64,000 bases of DNA from Cupriavidus basilensis (GCF_008801925.2 NZ_CP062804.1:2666001-2730000), one strand, 5' to 3'. Positions 16,370 through 25,159 are shown, counted from the first letter of the stretch. A program made the numbers and translations. The notes: a model not told the origin generated them from the sequence alone.

Positions 16370-18106
16370 TCAATCCATGCTGGCTGCCGCGCTGGTGCTG
16401 GTGCTGCCACGCAAGGCGGCCTCCGGCAAACGCGCCACCAGGAAGGGCGCCACCAGCGACACGGCGGCGCTGAGCAGGAACAAAGTGCGGAACGCCACCT
16501 CGGCCGCCGCGCGCACCGCGCCGGCATCGGCCGAAGTGCCCGCATCGCCCCCCACCATGGCGCGATGGAACATGCTCATCAGGATGTCCTCGCCGCCGGC
16601 CAGGTCCGCTATACCCATGCCGCCATGGCGCAACAGTGCGATCAGCACGGTGGTCAGCACCGCCACGCCAACCGCGCCGCCAAGCATGCGCGAGAAGGCG
16701 GTCAGCGCCGTGGCCACGCCCACCTGGTGGGCAGGCACCGCGTTCTGGGTAGCCACCAGGCCGCTTGGCAGCTGCAGCCCGATGGCCAGGCCGAGCATCA
16801 CCATCACCAGCGCGGTCAGCAGGACCGCGTGCGGATCCACGAACGCCAGCGCGACAATCGCCAGCGGCGCAACCAGCGAGCCCGCCAGCTGCAGCGGCTT
16901 GTAGCGCCCGCTCCACGTCATCAGCCGGCCCGAGATAAAGGCGCCAAACGGGATGGACAGCGTCAGCGGCACCAGCCGCAGCGCGGCGCTGTCGGCCTGC
17001 ACGCCGCCCACTACCTGGAAGCGCAGCGGCAGCAGCACGGACATGGCGATCAGCTGGAAAAAACACAGGAACAGCGTGATGCAGCAGATCGTGACCGTCG
17101 GCACGCGCAGCATGTCCAGCGGGATCATCGGGTCCGCCACCCGGCGCTCTTGCCACACGAACAGCACCATGGCGACCATCCCGGCCACCAGCAGGCCGAG
17201 CGTCTGCGGCGTTGCGGCAGACTGGCCCTGCCCTAGCCGGGTCAGGAACACCAGCACGCCGGTCAGGCCACCACCGAACAGCAGCGCGCCGACGTAGTCG
17301 ATGCGATGGCGGCGCCCGCCCGCTGGCAGGTGCTTGAGCGCACGGCGGACCACCAGCAGCGCGAGCAGCGCCAGCGGCAGGTTGATCCAGAAAATCCAGC
17401 GCCACGACAGGTAATGCGCCAGGTAGCCGCCGATCACCGGGCCCGCCATGCTGGCCACGGCCCAGACGCCGCTCACATACCCCTGGTAGCGGCCGCGGTC
17501 GCGCAGCGGCACCACATCGGCAATGGTGGCCTGCGACACCGAGATCAGGCCACCGCCGCCCAGCCCTTGCAGGACGCGCGCGATGATCAGTTGCGGCATG
17601 GTCTGCGCCAGCGCGCATGCGATCGATGCCAGGAAGAACAACACGATGGCAAACGACAGGACCGAGCGCCGCCCGAGCAGATCCGAGAGCTTGCCGTAGA
17701 TCGGCGTCACCACCGTGGAGGCCACCAGATAGGCCGAGACCACCCAGGCCATCTCCTCGAAACCGTTAAGCTGCAGCGCGATCTCCGGCAACACCACGGC
17801 CACGATCGATTGCTCCAGCGCCCCCAGCAGGATGGCCAGCATCAGCCCGAAAATGATCTGCATCACCGGTACCGGCGGAACCGGCGAGGGGACGGATGCC
17901 GTGTTGCGAGGGTTGCCGCCAGCGTCCGCGGCCTCGGAGGACGCGGAAGTGGCCGAGGCGATCGCGGTCGCGGGTGACCGGGCGGATGAAGGCGGAGCTG
18001 AAGCCGCCAGGAGGGGCGGCATGGAGACGGCGGTCATGGGCGCTGGGGAGAGAGAACGCTTGCGGCGAGGGACATGGAGTGCGGTGCCGCCGTGAACGGC
18101 CGGCAT
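16370..18106 (-). CDS. DHA2-family MFS drug:proton antiporter
   Basis: A 578-residue membrane protein with about 14 predicted hydrophobic segments starting near residue 80 (VMQIIFGLMLAILLGALEQ). Family motifs are visible: the loop motif GKLSDLLGRRSV, and the helix-5 region GPVIGGYLAHYLSWRWIFWINLP. The first 80 residues are hydrophilic and rich in Ala, Ser and Pro, unusual for the family. The start at 18106 has AGGAG only two bases before it; a start at 18037 lacks a ribosome site. The substrate is not predictable. A TTGTATACAA palindrome lies just upstream. Confidence 0.87.
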   Translation of the reverse strand: MPAVHGGTALHVPRRKRSLSPAPMTAVSMPPLLAASAPPSSARSPATAIASATSASSEAADAGGNPRNTASVPSPVPPVPVMQIIFGLMLAILLGALEQSIVAVVLPEIALQLNGFEEMAWVVSAYLVASTVVTPIYGKLSDLLGRRSVLSFAIVLFFLASIACALAQTMPQLIIARVLQGLGGGGLISVSQATIADVVPLRDRGRYQGYVSGVWAVASMAGPVIGGYLAHYLSWRWIFWINLPLALLALLVVRRALKHLPAGGRRHRIDYVGALLFGGGLTGVLVFLTRLGQGQSAATPQTLGLLVAGMVAMVLFVWQERRVADPMIPLDMLRVPTVTICCITLFLCFFQLIAMSVLLPLRFQVVGGVQADSAALRLVPLTLSIPFGAFISGRLMTWSGRYKPLQLAGSLVAPLAIVALAFVDPHAVLLTALVMVMLGLAIGLQLPSGLVATQNAVPAHQVGVATALTAFSRMLGGAVGVAVLTTVLIALLRHGGMGIADLAGGEDILMSMFHRAMVGGDAGTSADAGAVRAAAEVAFRTLFLLSAAVSLVAPFLVARLPEAALRGSTSTSAAASMD

Positions 18107-18121
18107 CGCTCCTGTCTGTTT

Positions 18122-18131
18122 TTGTATACAA
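18122..18131. promoter_or_regulatory. Palindrome in the promoter region of the efflux pump
   Basis: The perfect 10-bp palindrome TTGTATACAA lies 15 bases upstream of the efflux gene start and contains a TATACA that could be part of its -10 region on the minus strand. The sequence resembles sites of FadR-type GntR regulators (GT-N-AC core). No regulator gene is adjacent. Confidence 0.4.
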
Positions 18132-18238
18132 GGGCGCTATTGTAGGCCTAAGCCTTGCGCCTTGCAGCCGCCCCGGCGCCTTGCCGGGCTCCCGACCTGA
18201 ACGCCGCCAAGGCGACATTCAAGGCGATGTGGCCGGAC

Positions 18239-20302
18239 TCAGAACGATTCCCAGTCTCCGGCAGCCACGGCCGGGTTGCCGGCAACCGAGGTGCGCGCTG
18301 TGCGGCGCGGCGCCGGTGCGGCCACGGCAGCAGGCTTGGCCTGGCGGGCGGCGGGCAGCGTCTTGGAAGACAGCACCGGTTCGCGGCCCTGGCGCACCAC
18401 CGGTGCGCGGGTCTTGCTGGGCAACACCGGCTCGCGGGGAGTGCGGGCCGCGCCAGCACGTGGCGCCACGGCGGCTGGCCGGGCCGCCGGCCTGGTGGCG
18501 GCTGCTGGTGCTACTCGTGCTGCCGGCGCTGCCGGTGCCGCTTGAACCACCTGCACTGCCTGGGCAGCACGAGCGACTGGAGCCACGGGCTTGGCCGGGG
18601 TCGGGCGAGCCGCCCCCGGGCGGGCCGGCGGGTGGCTCTTGCCACCAGCGGCCGTGTGCGCCGCCGGGCGCCGCCCGGCGGCGGCCGGCGCCACACGTGC
18701 TGGAGCTACCACCGGTGCCGGCGCCCGCGCAACTTGCGTTTGCGCCGGCGTCACCTGGAACCTGGATACATCGTCGACCAGCCCGGCGGCCTGCTGCTGC
18801 AGGCTCTCGGCGGCGGCGGCGGCTTGCTCCACCAGCGCGGCGTTCTGCTGCGTCACGCTTTCCATCTGATTGATGGCGCGGTTGACCTGCTCGATGCCGC
18901 AGGATTGCTCCTCGCTGGCCGCGGCGATCTCGCCCATGATGTCGGTCACGCGCTTCACCGCCCCGACGATATCGTCCATGGTGCGGCCGGCGTCCTCGAC
19001 CTGCTTGGCGCCATGGGCCACCTGCCCCACCGAGCCATTGATCAGCTGGCCGATCTCCTTGGCCGCCGACGACGACCGCTGTGCCAGGCTGCGCACCTCC
19101 GCGGCCACCACGCCAAAGCCACGTCCTTGCTCACCGGCGCGAGCGGCTTCCACGGCCGCGTTGAGCGCCAGGATATTGGTCTGGAAGGCAATCCCTTCGA
19201 TCACGCCGACGATTTCGGCGACCTTGGCCGACGATCGCGAAATATGCTGCATGGTCTCGACCACGCCGCGCACAGCGTGCCCGCCCGCCGTCGCCACGCC
19301 GGAAGCGCTGACCGCCAGTTCGTTGGCATGGCGCGCATTGGCCGCGTTCTGCTTGACCGTCGAGGTGAGCTGTTCCATGGAGGCCGCGGTCTGCTCCAGG
19401 GATGCCGCCTGCTCTTCCGTGCGCTGGGACAGGTCGGTATTGCCCCTGGCGATTTCCCGGGTCGCGCCATCGATCGAGCGCGTCGCGCCCTGGATGCCGT
19501 GCACCAGTGTTGCCAACTGCCCAAAAGCGCGCTCCAGCGCGCTCAGCATGCGGCCCATCTCGTCATCGCTGCTGGCCTGGATGACATAAGTCAGGTTGCC
19601 ATGAGCAAGCGCTTGTGCCGCGTCCAGCGCTTGCCGCGCCGGGCGCGTGATCGAGCGCGTGATGCCAATGCCGAGGACGGCGGCCAGCGTGACCGCGGCG
19701 GCAGCCAGGCCCAGCAGCAGGTTGCGCGCCATCTCATAGCTGGCGTTGGCCTCTTGCACGGCGGCGGCGGCTACCTTGCGGCCCCCGTCGGACAATTCGC
19801 TCAGCTTGTCGAAGTAAGGCGCCTGGGCTGCCGGCAGGGTCGCGACCAGCGCGCTGCGCGCGCTGTCGAACTCGCCGCCCTGCAACTGGCGCAGCACCGT
19901 GTCGAGCTGGGTGTCGTAGGCATTGCGTGCCTCGACCAGGGCACGATAGGTTTCCTGGATCTCAGGCCTGGCGGACGTGGAAAGCCATTTCCCGAGTTCA
20001 TCCAGCGTGCCGCGCATGTCCTGGCGCAGCGCGCCGATGCGCTCGGCGTTGCGCCGCACGGCAACCGGATCCTCGTTCAGCGTGGCATCGCGCACCAGGA
20101 TGCCGGTGCGTAGCGCATCTTGCTTGACACGCTCGATCTCCAGCACCTTGAACAGGCGCCCTTCCACCGTCAGGCGCATTGATTCGTTCATGGTGCGCAG
20201 GGACAGCATGCCCAGCACGGCCACGGCAATCAGCAGCAGCGCCACGAGCGAAAACGCTACCGTCAGGCGCACCCCAATGCCAAAGTTTCGCAACCAACGC
20301 AT
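18239..20302 (-). CDS. Methyl-accepting chemotaxis protein with C-terminal CheR-tether pentapeptide
   Basis: A 687-residue chemoreceptor. Transmembrane segment 1 lies at about residues 10-38, a periplasmic four-helix-type domain follows, and transmembrane segment 2 is at about 190-215, then HAMP. The signalling hairpin tip contains IEGIAFQTNILALNAAVEAA. The final ~180 residues are an extremely Pro/Ala-rich linker that ends in GDWESF; the last five residues match the NWETF-type docking peptide for CheR and CheB. The ATG at 20302 has AAGGAG at good spacing; an ATG eight codons earlier has none. A sigma28-like promoter lies upstream. Confidence 0.92.
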   Translation of the reverse strand: MRWLRNFGIGVRLTVAFSLVALLLIAVAVLGMLSLRTMNESMRLTVEGRLFKVLEIERVKQDALRTGILVRDATLNEDPVAVRRNAERIGALRQDMRGTLDELGKWLSTSARPEIQETYRALVEARNAYDTQLDTVLRQLQGGEFDSARSALVATLPAAQAPYFDKLSELSDGGRKVAAAAVQEANASYEMARNLLLGLAAAAVTLAAVLGIGITRSITRPARQALDAAQALAHGNLTYVIQASSDDEMGRMLSALERAFGQLATLVHGIQGATRSIDGATREIARGNTDLSQRTEEQAASLEQTAASMEQLTSTVKQNAANARHANELAVSASGVATAGGHAVRGVVETMQHISRSSAKVAEIVGVIEGIAFQTNILALNAAVEAARAGEQGRGFGVVAAEVRSLAQRSSSAAKEIGQLINGSVGQVAHGAKQVEDAGRTMDDIVGAVKRVTDIMGEIAAASEEQSCGIEQVNRAINQMESVTQQNAALVEQAAAAAESLQQQAAGLVDDVSRFQVTPAQTQVARAPAPVVAPARVAPAAAGRRPAAHTAAGGKSHPPARPGAARPTPAKPVAPVARAAQAVQVVQAAPAAPAARVAPAAATRPAARPAAVAPRAGAARTPREPVLPSKTRAPVVRQGREPVLSSKTLPAARQAKPAAVAAPAPRRTARTSVAGNPAVAAGDWESF

Positions 20303-20384
20303 CTTCCCGGCTCCTTTTATTCTCATCGCGCGCGCTTCATCCTCGCCCCGGACAGATTTCCGGAGCGACGCCGCATCGCGGGCT

Positions 20385-20411
20385 TAACGGCAGGGACAGG
20401 AGCAAGCTTGA
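20385..20411 (-). promoter_or_regulatory. Candidate sigma28 (FliA) promoter of the chemoreceptor gene
   Basis: On the minus strand TCAAG is followed after 15 bases by GCCGTTAA, close to the FliA consensus TAAAG-N14-GCCGATAA but with one extra spacer base. It lies 83 bases upstream of the receptor ATG. Chemoreceptor genes are usual members of the FliA regulon. Confidence 0.5.
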
Positions 20412-20597
20412 GGGCTAAACGGCGACTTCCGAAAAGAAGCGCAAAAATGGGGATTTGAAAGGAAATATAGAGGGGAAAAGCCCGGCAATTCGAGCGATTG
20501 CCCAGCGGCAACCTGTCGTCTAATGTCACCCATGCACTTCGAAGTGCTGCCACCGGCGCTTGTCGCCAAGGGCGCACAACAAACAAAGTGGGCGCAC

Positions 20598-20664
20598 AAA
20601 AAAAGAAGCCCACGCGCGGGGTGCTCGTAGGCTTTCCAGGACTGCTTTAGAGCCGAAAGGCCCT
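20598..20664 (-). ncRNA. Candidate trans-acting small RNA (about 67 nt)
   Basis: A complete transcription unit can be read on the minus strand. A promoter with near-consensus boxes predicts a start at about 20664. The RNA would open with a six-base-pair hairpin (AGGGCC-TTTC-GGCTCT), followed by a 15-base single-stranded stretch around GCAGTCCTGG and a terminator hairpin (GCCTAC with GTGGGC) ending in TTC and seven T. The size, the 5' hairpin, the open seed region and the long U tail are the usual build of Hfq-binding sRNAs. It lies about 600 bases from an Hfq-like gene and 1.1 kb from fliC. No known sRNA family is recognised. Confidence 0.6.
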
Positions 20665-20670
20665 GACGCG

Positions 20671-20699
20671 AATATAAACCTGCTTACATGAGGTGTAAA
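20671..20699 (-). promoter_or_regulatory. Strong sigma70 promoter of the small RNA
   Basis: On the minus strand TTTACA (five of six matches to the -35 consensus) and TATATT (five of six to the -10 consensus) are separated by exactly 17 bases. The next 67 bases end in an intrinsic terminator and hold no reading frame. Confidence 0.65.
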
Positions 20700-20707
20700 T
20701 CCAATTT

Positions 20708-20729
20708 CTATCAGGGATATCTCTGATAG
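20708..20729. promoter_or_regulatory. 22-bp palindrome just upstream of the sRNA promoter
   Basis: The outer arms CTATCAG and CTGATAG are perfect inverted repeats around a GATATC core, with a single asymmetric pair. It starts eight bases before the -35 box of the sRNA promoter, where an activator or repressor would bind. The binding protein is unknown. Confidence 0.6.
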
Positions 20730-21258
20730 CGAAAGTGCCGAAAATGCCACTCGTGTGGCGAATACCCGGCATGGAATACGTCACAGTAACAGGCCAGGGC
20801 CACCTCGTCGCCCGCAAATCCATGCCAGACAGGGAATGCGGGCGCGGGGTGGCGTTGGGACTTGCCACACTGGCACCAGTCAATTCATGGGTTTGCAGTG
20901 TGATGCAATAGTTTTATTAGAGGAAAACCTCTACGCGAGACGCGCCCCCCAACCGTCAAGATTTGTAAAATTTTGTTACTCTCGCCCCTGAAGTATTCCC
21001 CTTCTCTTCTGGCGGCGTCGCCCGCCACAGCTTGCGGAGCAGCATCGGATCCACCGCCTGGACACAAACCAGGGCCGGTCCCGGCCCATGCCGCCTCGCC
21101 GTCCCGCGCCAGCACCGAGAGCGGATGTTTCATCCCCCGCCCAGCCCAGGCCGTGCCACAACCGGTACCCAGCCGTGCTGTCACACCCCATTTGCCCAGG
21201 CCCAGTTATTGGACCGTTGCCAGCCGCCAGAACCCGAGCGGGCTCTTCCGGAGAAGTT

Positions 21259-21582
21259 GTGAACAAGAAGGTAACCAGGATCGATCGCCCGAGCCGGAAA
21301 CTGCAGCACCTGCAGCTCTCCACCCACAGCGCAAGTCGCAATCCTGTCGTCGTGCATTTATCGAACGGCGTTCGGCTGCACGGCGTGATCATGGCGACGG
21401 ACAACTATATGGTGTTGCTGGCAGAGTCTGCGCAGGACCCGCTTCCGCAGATCGTCTACAAGCACTCCATCGCCGTGATCACGCCGGCTCACGCCCCCGA
21501 GGCCACGGCCTGCGTGCCCGGGGCGGAGACCTCGCCGGAATTTGTCAGTTTATATACACCGCGTACCCGCAAGCGCCGCTAG
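21259..21582 (+). CDS. Divergent Hfq-like (Sm-fold) RNA-binding protein
   Basis: A 107-residue protein whose residues 15-76 align with Hfq. KLQHLQL takes the place of SLQDPFL, VVVHLSNGVRLHGVI matches the Sm1 strands with the conserved N-G (36-37) and L-x-G, and QIVYKHSIAVITP matches Sm2 including Y-K-H at 67-69. Four extra residues (near AQDPLP) lie in the loop before Sm2, and the arginine patch of the rim is reduced to one Arg. A basic N-terminal extension and a 30-residue tail ending in RTRKRR are additional. The GTG start at 21259 follows GGAG. It lies directly upstream of fliC. A housekeeping hfq would normally lie elsewhere, next to hflX/der. Confidence 0.75.
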   Translation: MNKKVTRIDRPSRKLQHLQLSTHSASRNPVVVHLSNGVRLHGVIMATDNYMVLLAESAQDPLPQIVYKHSIAVITPAHAPEATACVPGAETSPEFVSLYTPRTRKRR

Positions 21583-21669
21583 GCGTTGCCGGGGTCACGC
21601 AGCTAGCCCTGCCGGGCTTGTTTCGCGCCAAATCCATCACTCAGTTTCAGGCCATCGCAAAGATCACTC

Positions 21670-21696
21670 TAAATCTTTTCCTGCCCCAACCGATAA
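21670..21696 (+). promoter_or_regulatory. Sigma28 (FliA) promoter of fliC
   Basis: TAAAT, exactly 14 bases, then ACCGATAA: this differs from the FliA consensus TAAAG-N14-GCCGATAA at only two positions. It lies about 100 bases before the flagellin ATG, leaving a 5' leader long enough for translational control. Confidence 0.88.
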
Positions 21697-21797
21697 CCCA
21701 AACAACGGTGGCACTTCTCGCCCAGCATTGCCTGGCAGCCAGCGTTGCGGCAGCAGCCGGATTGCACAATCTACTGTAAAAGAATAGGAGTCGTACC

Positions 21798-23126
21798 ATG
21801 TCGATGACCATCAATACCAATACGCTGTCCTTGATGACGCAAAACAACCTGAGCTCGTCGCAGGCATCGCTGAACACCGCGATCCAGCGCCTGTCCTCGG
21901 GCCTGCGTATCAATAGCGCCAAGGACGACGCCGCCGGCCAGGCGATCGCCAACCGCTTCACCGCCAACATCAACGGCCTGACGCAAGCACAGCGCAACGC
22001 CAACGACGGCATCTCGCTGGCGCAGACCACTGAAGGCGCGCTGAACGAAGTCAACAACAACCTGCAAGCTATCCGTACCCTGTCCGTCCAAGCCGCAACG
22101 GGCAGCAACTCGGCAAGCGACCTGCAATCGATCCAGGACGAAATCACGCAACGTCTGGCTGAAATCGACCGCACTTCGCAACAAACCGACTTCAACGGCG
22201 TCAAGGTCCTGTCGTCCACCGCTGCACCCCTGAGCGTACAAGTTGGCGCGCAAGACGGCCAGACCATCTCGATCGCCCTGCAGGAAATCAGCTCGAAGAC
22301 CCTGGGCATGACCGGCTTCACGGTGGCCAAGAACTCGCTGAGCACCAGCGCCGCCATCACCACCGTTGCTGCCGCCACCGGCTCCGCACCGGTTTCCGTC
22401 AACCTGGCCTCGGCTGCCACCGCACTGTCCGCCGTCGTCGGCTCGACCGTCAGCGCCAGCTCGCTGACGCTGAACAACGTGCTGGACACCGCCGGCAACG
22501 CCACCAGCAACTACGTGGTCAAGTACGGCAACGACAACTACGCTGCCTCGGTCGACGCTGCCACCGGCGACGTCACCCTGAACAAGGTCAACCTGACGGT
22601 CGGCGATGCCGCTAACGGCAACACCGGCAACACCGTCGCTGGCCAGCTGGTCAAGGTCGGCGCTGACACCAGCGGCGCTGCTGTCGCCTACGTCACCCAA
22701 GGTGGCAACAACTACGCGCTGTCTGCAGGTACGCAAGCTGGCGCCCAGGCCAACGGCGGCTCCACGACCACGGCAGTCACCGATGCAACCGCGATCCAGC
22801 TGAGCACCAGCGGCACCACCACCGCCAGCGCCCAGTTCACCGGCTCCGGCAGCACCAACCCGCTGGCCACGATCGACAAGGCGCTGGCCATGGTCGACAA
22901 GCTGCGCAGCTCGCTGGGTGCAGTGCAGAACCGTTTCGACTCGGCTATCTCGAACCTGGGCTCGGCTGTGACGAACCTGTCGGCTTCGCGCTCGCGCATC
23001 CAGGACGCTGACTACGCGACCGAAGTGTCGGCCATGTCGCGTGCCCAGATCCTGCAACAAGCTGGTACCTCTGTGCTGGCCCAGGCCAACCAGTCGAACC
23101 AAGGCGTGCTGTCGCTGCTGCGTTAA
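21798..23126 (+). CDS. fliC: Flagellin
   Basis: A 442-residue flagellin, the filament subunit exported through the flagellar secretion apparatus. The conserved N-terminal D0/D1 region (NTNTLSLMTQNNLSSSQ to about residue 140) and C-terminal D1/D0 region (from about 365, ending QSNQGVLSLLR) are intact. The central variable region (about 145-360) is rich in Ala, Thr, Ser and Asn, so it offers many Ser/Thr acceptors for O-glycosylation. AGGAG precedes the ATG. It is followed by strong hairpins, so fliC is probably mostly monocistronic, under its FliA promoter. Confidence 0.97.
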   Translation: MSMTINTNTLSLMTQNNLSSSQASLNTAIQRLSSGLRINSAKDDAAGQAIANRFTANINGLTQAQRNANDGISLAQTTEGALNEVNNNLQAIRTLSVQAATGSNSASDLQSIQDEITQRLAEIDRTSQQTDFNGVKVLSSTAAPLSVQVGAQDGQTISIALQEISSKTLGMTGFTVAKNSLSTSAAITTVAAATGSAPVSVNLASAATALSAVVGSTVSASSLTLNNVLDTAGNATSNYVVKYGNDNYAASVDAATGDVTLNKVNLTVGDAANGNTGNTVAGQLVKVGADTSGAAVAYVTQGGNNYALSAGTQAGAQANGGSTTTAVTDATAIQLSTSGTTTASAQFTGSGSTNPLATIDKALAMVDKLRSSLGAVQNRFDSAISNLGSAVTNLSASRSRIQDADYATEVSAMSRAQILQQAGTSVLAQANQSNQGVLSLLR

Positions 23127-23151
23127 TCCCGCAACAGACGGCGGTCTCCTA

Positions 23152-23194
23152 GCAGGACGGGCCCGACCCGGGCCCGTCCTGCCGGGAATGTTTT
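23152..23194 (+). terminator. Terminator of fliC
   Basis: A perfect 14-bp GC-rich stem (GCAGGACGGGCCCG and its complement) with a three-base loop is followed by GGGAATGTTTT. A second hairpin, CAGAGCG-GTCTC-CGCTCTG, follows immediately. Together they should stop or strongly reduce read-through into flaG. Confidence 0.8.
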
Positions 23195-23269
23195 CAGAGC
23201 GGTCTCCGCTCTGAAAGCGTTTCCTCCGGAGCCTTTCGTGCACCGGCCCAACCGTTGCGAAGACAGATC

Positions 23270-23647
23270 ATGATCAGTTCGACCGAACCGCTACTGCCGA
23301 TGACGGCCACCCAGTCCGCCAGCCCATTACCGTCCGTGAATGCGGCCGGAACAGCGGCAACCACCGCGGCCTCGGGTTCGGATGCAACAGGGCCAAAGCC
23401 GGCGAACGGGTCCCATGCAGCCGCCAGCGGCGAGCTGGACAGCGCGCTCAAAAGCATCAACGATGCCCTGCAGGCCACCTCGCTCGAGGTACGCGTCGGC
23501 ATCGACAAAACCACGCACCGCTTGGTGACGAGCGTCGTGGACAAGACCACCGGCGAGACCATTCGCCAATTCCCCTCAAAAGAAGTCCTGCGCATGATCC
23601 GCGCCATCGATAAACTGCAGGGCTTGCTCATTCATCAAACCGCCTGA
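23270..23647 (+). CDS. flaG: FlaG family protein
   Basis: A 125-residue protein. The first ~60 residues are low-complexity (Ala, Thr, Pro, Ser); the remaining part, LEVRVGIDKTTHRLVTSVVDKTTGETIRQFPSKEVLRM, is the typical FlaG domain. FlaG proteins influence filament length. The gene stands between fliC and fliD, its usual place. The ATG at 23270 is preferred over a TTG five codons earlier. Confidence 0.88.
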   Translation: MISSTEPLLPMTATQSASPLPSVNAAGTAATTAASGSDATGPKPANGSHAAASGELDSALKSINDALQATSLEVRVGIDKTTHRLVTSVVDKTTGETIRQFPSKEVLRMIRAIDKLQGLLIHQTA

Positions 23648-23689
23648 ACGGGCGATCCTCCCCGTCGAAACCAACCACAGGTTCCAAAC

Positions 23690-25159
23690 ATGAGTTCAAC
23701 GAGTGTATCGAGTTCAACCAGCTCACCGATTTCGTCGCTTGGCGTTGGCTCCGGGCTGGACCTGAGCACCCTGCTGACCAATCTGCAGACGGCGGAGCAA
23801 GCCAAGCTCACCCCCATCACCGACGAGCAGACCGCCGCCAACAGCAAGCTGTCGGCCTATGGCGTGTTGCAAAGCGCGCTGGCGTCGTTCCAGTCGGCCT
23901 CCGCCGCACTCGGCACGGCCAGCCTGTACAACAGCACCACCACCTCGTCGAGCAACACCAGCGTGCTCACCACCACGTCGGACAATACCGCGGTGGCGGG
24001 CAGCTACGCAGTCAACGTATCGCAACTGGCGCAGTCGCAGACGCTGGTCTCGAACGGCATCACCGACAGCACCGGCCAGCAGCTGGGCAGCGCCACCATC
24101 CAGATCCAGTTCGGCACCACCACCACCAGCGGCACCACCACCACCTTCACACCCGGCAGCACCGCGGCAACGTCGATCAACATCAACGGCACCAACGACA
24201 CACTGAGCGGCATCCGCGACGCCATCAATGCCGCCAATGCCGGTGTCACAGCCAGTATCGTCAACGACGGCAGCAGCACGCCCTATCACCTGGTGTTGAC
24301 CTCGAACTCCACCGGCGCCGCTTCGAGCATGAGCATTTCGGTCAGCAGCAACGGCAGTGGCGACCCCACCACCATCAGCAACCTGCTGACGTATAACCCG
24401 GGCGGCACGACGGCGATGACGCAGAACATCGCGGCGCAGGACGCCAAGCTCACCATCAACGGCCTGGCGATCACCAGTGCCAGCAATTCGGTCCAGGGCG
24501 CGGCCCAGGGCGTGACCCTCAACCTGGCCACCGCCGGCACCAGCACGGTGAGCGTGGCCAGCAACACCAGCGCCATGGCTACCGGCGTGCAGAGCTTCGT
24601 CACCGCGTACAACACGCTGCAGTCCACGGCAGCCCAGCTCTCCGCCTACGACGCGTCCACCAACACCGCCGGTGTGCTGCTGGGCGACTCTACCCTGCGC
24701 GTGATCGAGAATCAGCTGCGCAACGTCATCAATACGCCGCAAACGGCGGTCGGCACCACCGGGCTGACCAACCTGACGCAGATCGGCATCAGCTTCAACG
24801 CCGACGGCAGCATGGCGCTGGATTCGAGCAAACTGAACGCCGCCCTCTCCAGCAACCGTACGGGCGTAGCCCAGCTGCTGAGCGGTACCGACGGAAAATC
24901 GGGCTTCGGCAACCAGCTATCGGCCGCAGCGACCGGCTTTGTCAGCACCACGGGTGCCCTGACGTCCGCCACCAACGGCGTCAACGCAACGCTCAAATCG
25001 CTCGCGACCGAGTACACCAATACACAGACCGAGATCAACGCCACCATCGCGCAGTACCAGACCGAATTCCAGAACCTGGATACGCTGATGTCGCAGATGA
25101 ACTCGACCAAGACTTACCTGACGCAGCAGTTCAGCTCTTCGAGCAGCTCTTCGGGTTGA
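23690..25159 (+). CDS. fliD: Flagellar filament capping protein (hook-associated protein 2)
   Basis: A 489-residue protein with the FliD N-terminal signature ISSLGVGSGLDLSTLLTNLQTAEQAKL and the C-terminal helical region with ATEYTNTQTEINATIAQYQTEFQNLDTLMSQM. FliD pentamers at the filament tip guide insertion of flagellin. The central domain is rich in Thr, Ser and Gly, like the flagellin. The protein ends in a run of serines. It is followed 49 bases later by its chaperone-related genes fliS and fliT. Confidence 0.96.
   Translation: MSSTSVSSSTSSPISSLGVGSGLDLSTLLTNLQTAEQAKLTPITDEQTAANSKLSAYGVLQSALASFQSASAALGTASLYNSTTTSSSNTSVLTTTSDNTAVAGSYAVNVSQLAQSQTLVSNGITDSTGQQLGSATIQIQFGTTTTSGTTTTFTPGSTAATSININGTNDTLSGIRDAINAANAGVTASIVNDGSSTPYHLVLTSNSTGAASSMSISVSSNGSGDPTTISNLLTYNPGGTTAMTQNIAAQDAKLTINGLAITSASNSVQGAAQGVTLNLATAGTSTVSVASNTSAMATGVQSFVTAYNTLQSTAAQLSAYDASTNTAGVLLGDSTLRVIENQLRNVINTPQTAVGTTGLTNLTQIGISFNADGSMALDSSKLNAALSSNRTGVAQLLSGTDGKSGFGNQLSAAATGFVSTTGALTSATNGVNATLKSLATEYTNTQTEINATIAQYQTEFQNLDTLMSQMNSTKTYLTQQFSSSSSSSG

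Larger units (their letters stand above)
20412..21258. other. Long non-coding interval between the chemoreceptor and the Hfq-like gene
   Basis: About 850 bases without a convincing protein gene. It contains a 14-bp perfect palindrome built on GCACTTC/GAAGTGC (20534-20547), the small RNA candidate with promoter and terminator, a 22-bp palindrome, and a small hairpin TAGAGG-AAAA-CCTCTA at 20918-20933. Open frames that run through 20973-21779 have the composition of shadow frames and do not look like proteins. Confidence 0.7.

Noticed and set aside
20973-21779. Open frame covering the Hfq-like gene in another frame
   Set aside because: Its N-terminal part is Pro/Ser/Ala-rich and the middle is the frame-shifted reading of the Hfq-like gene, whose own frame gives a clear Sm motif.
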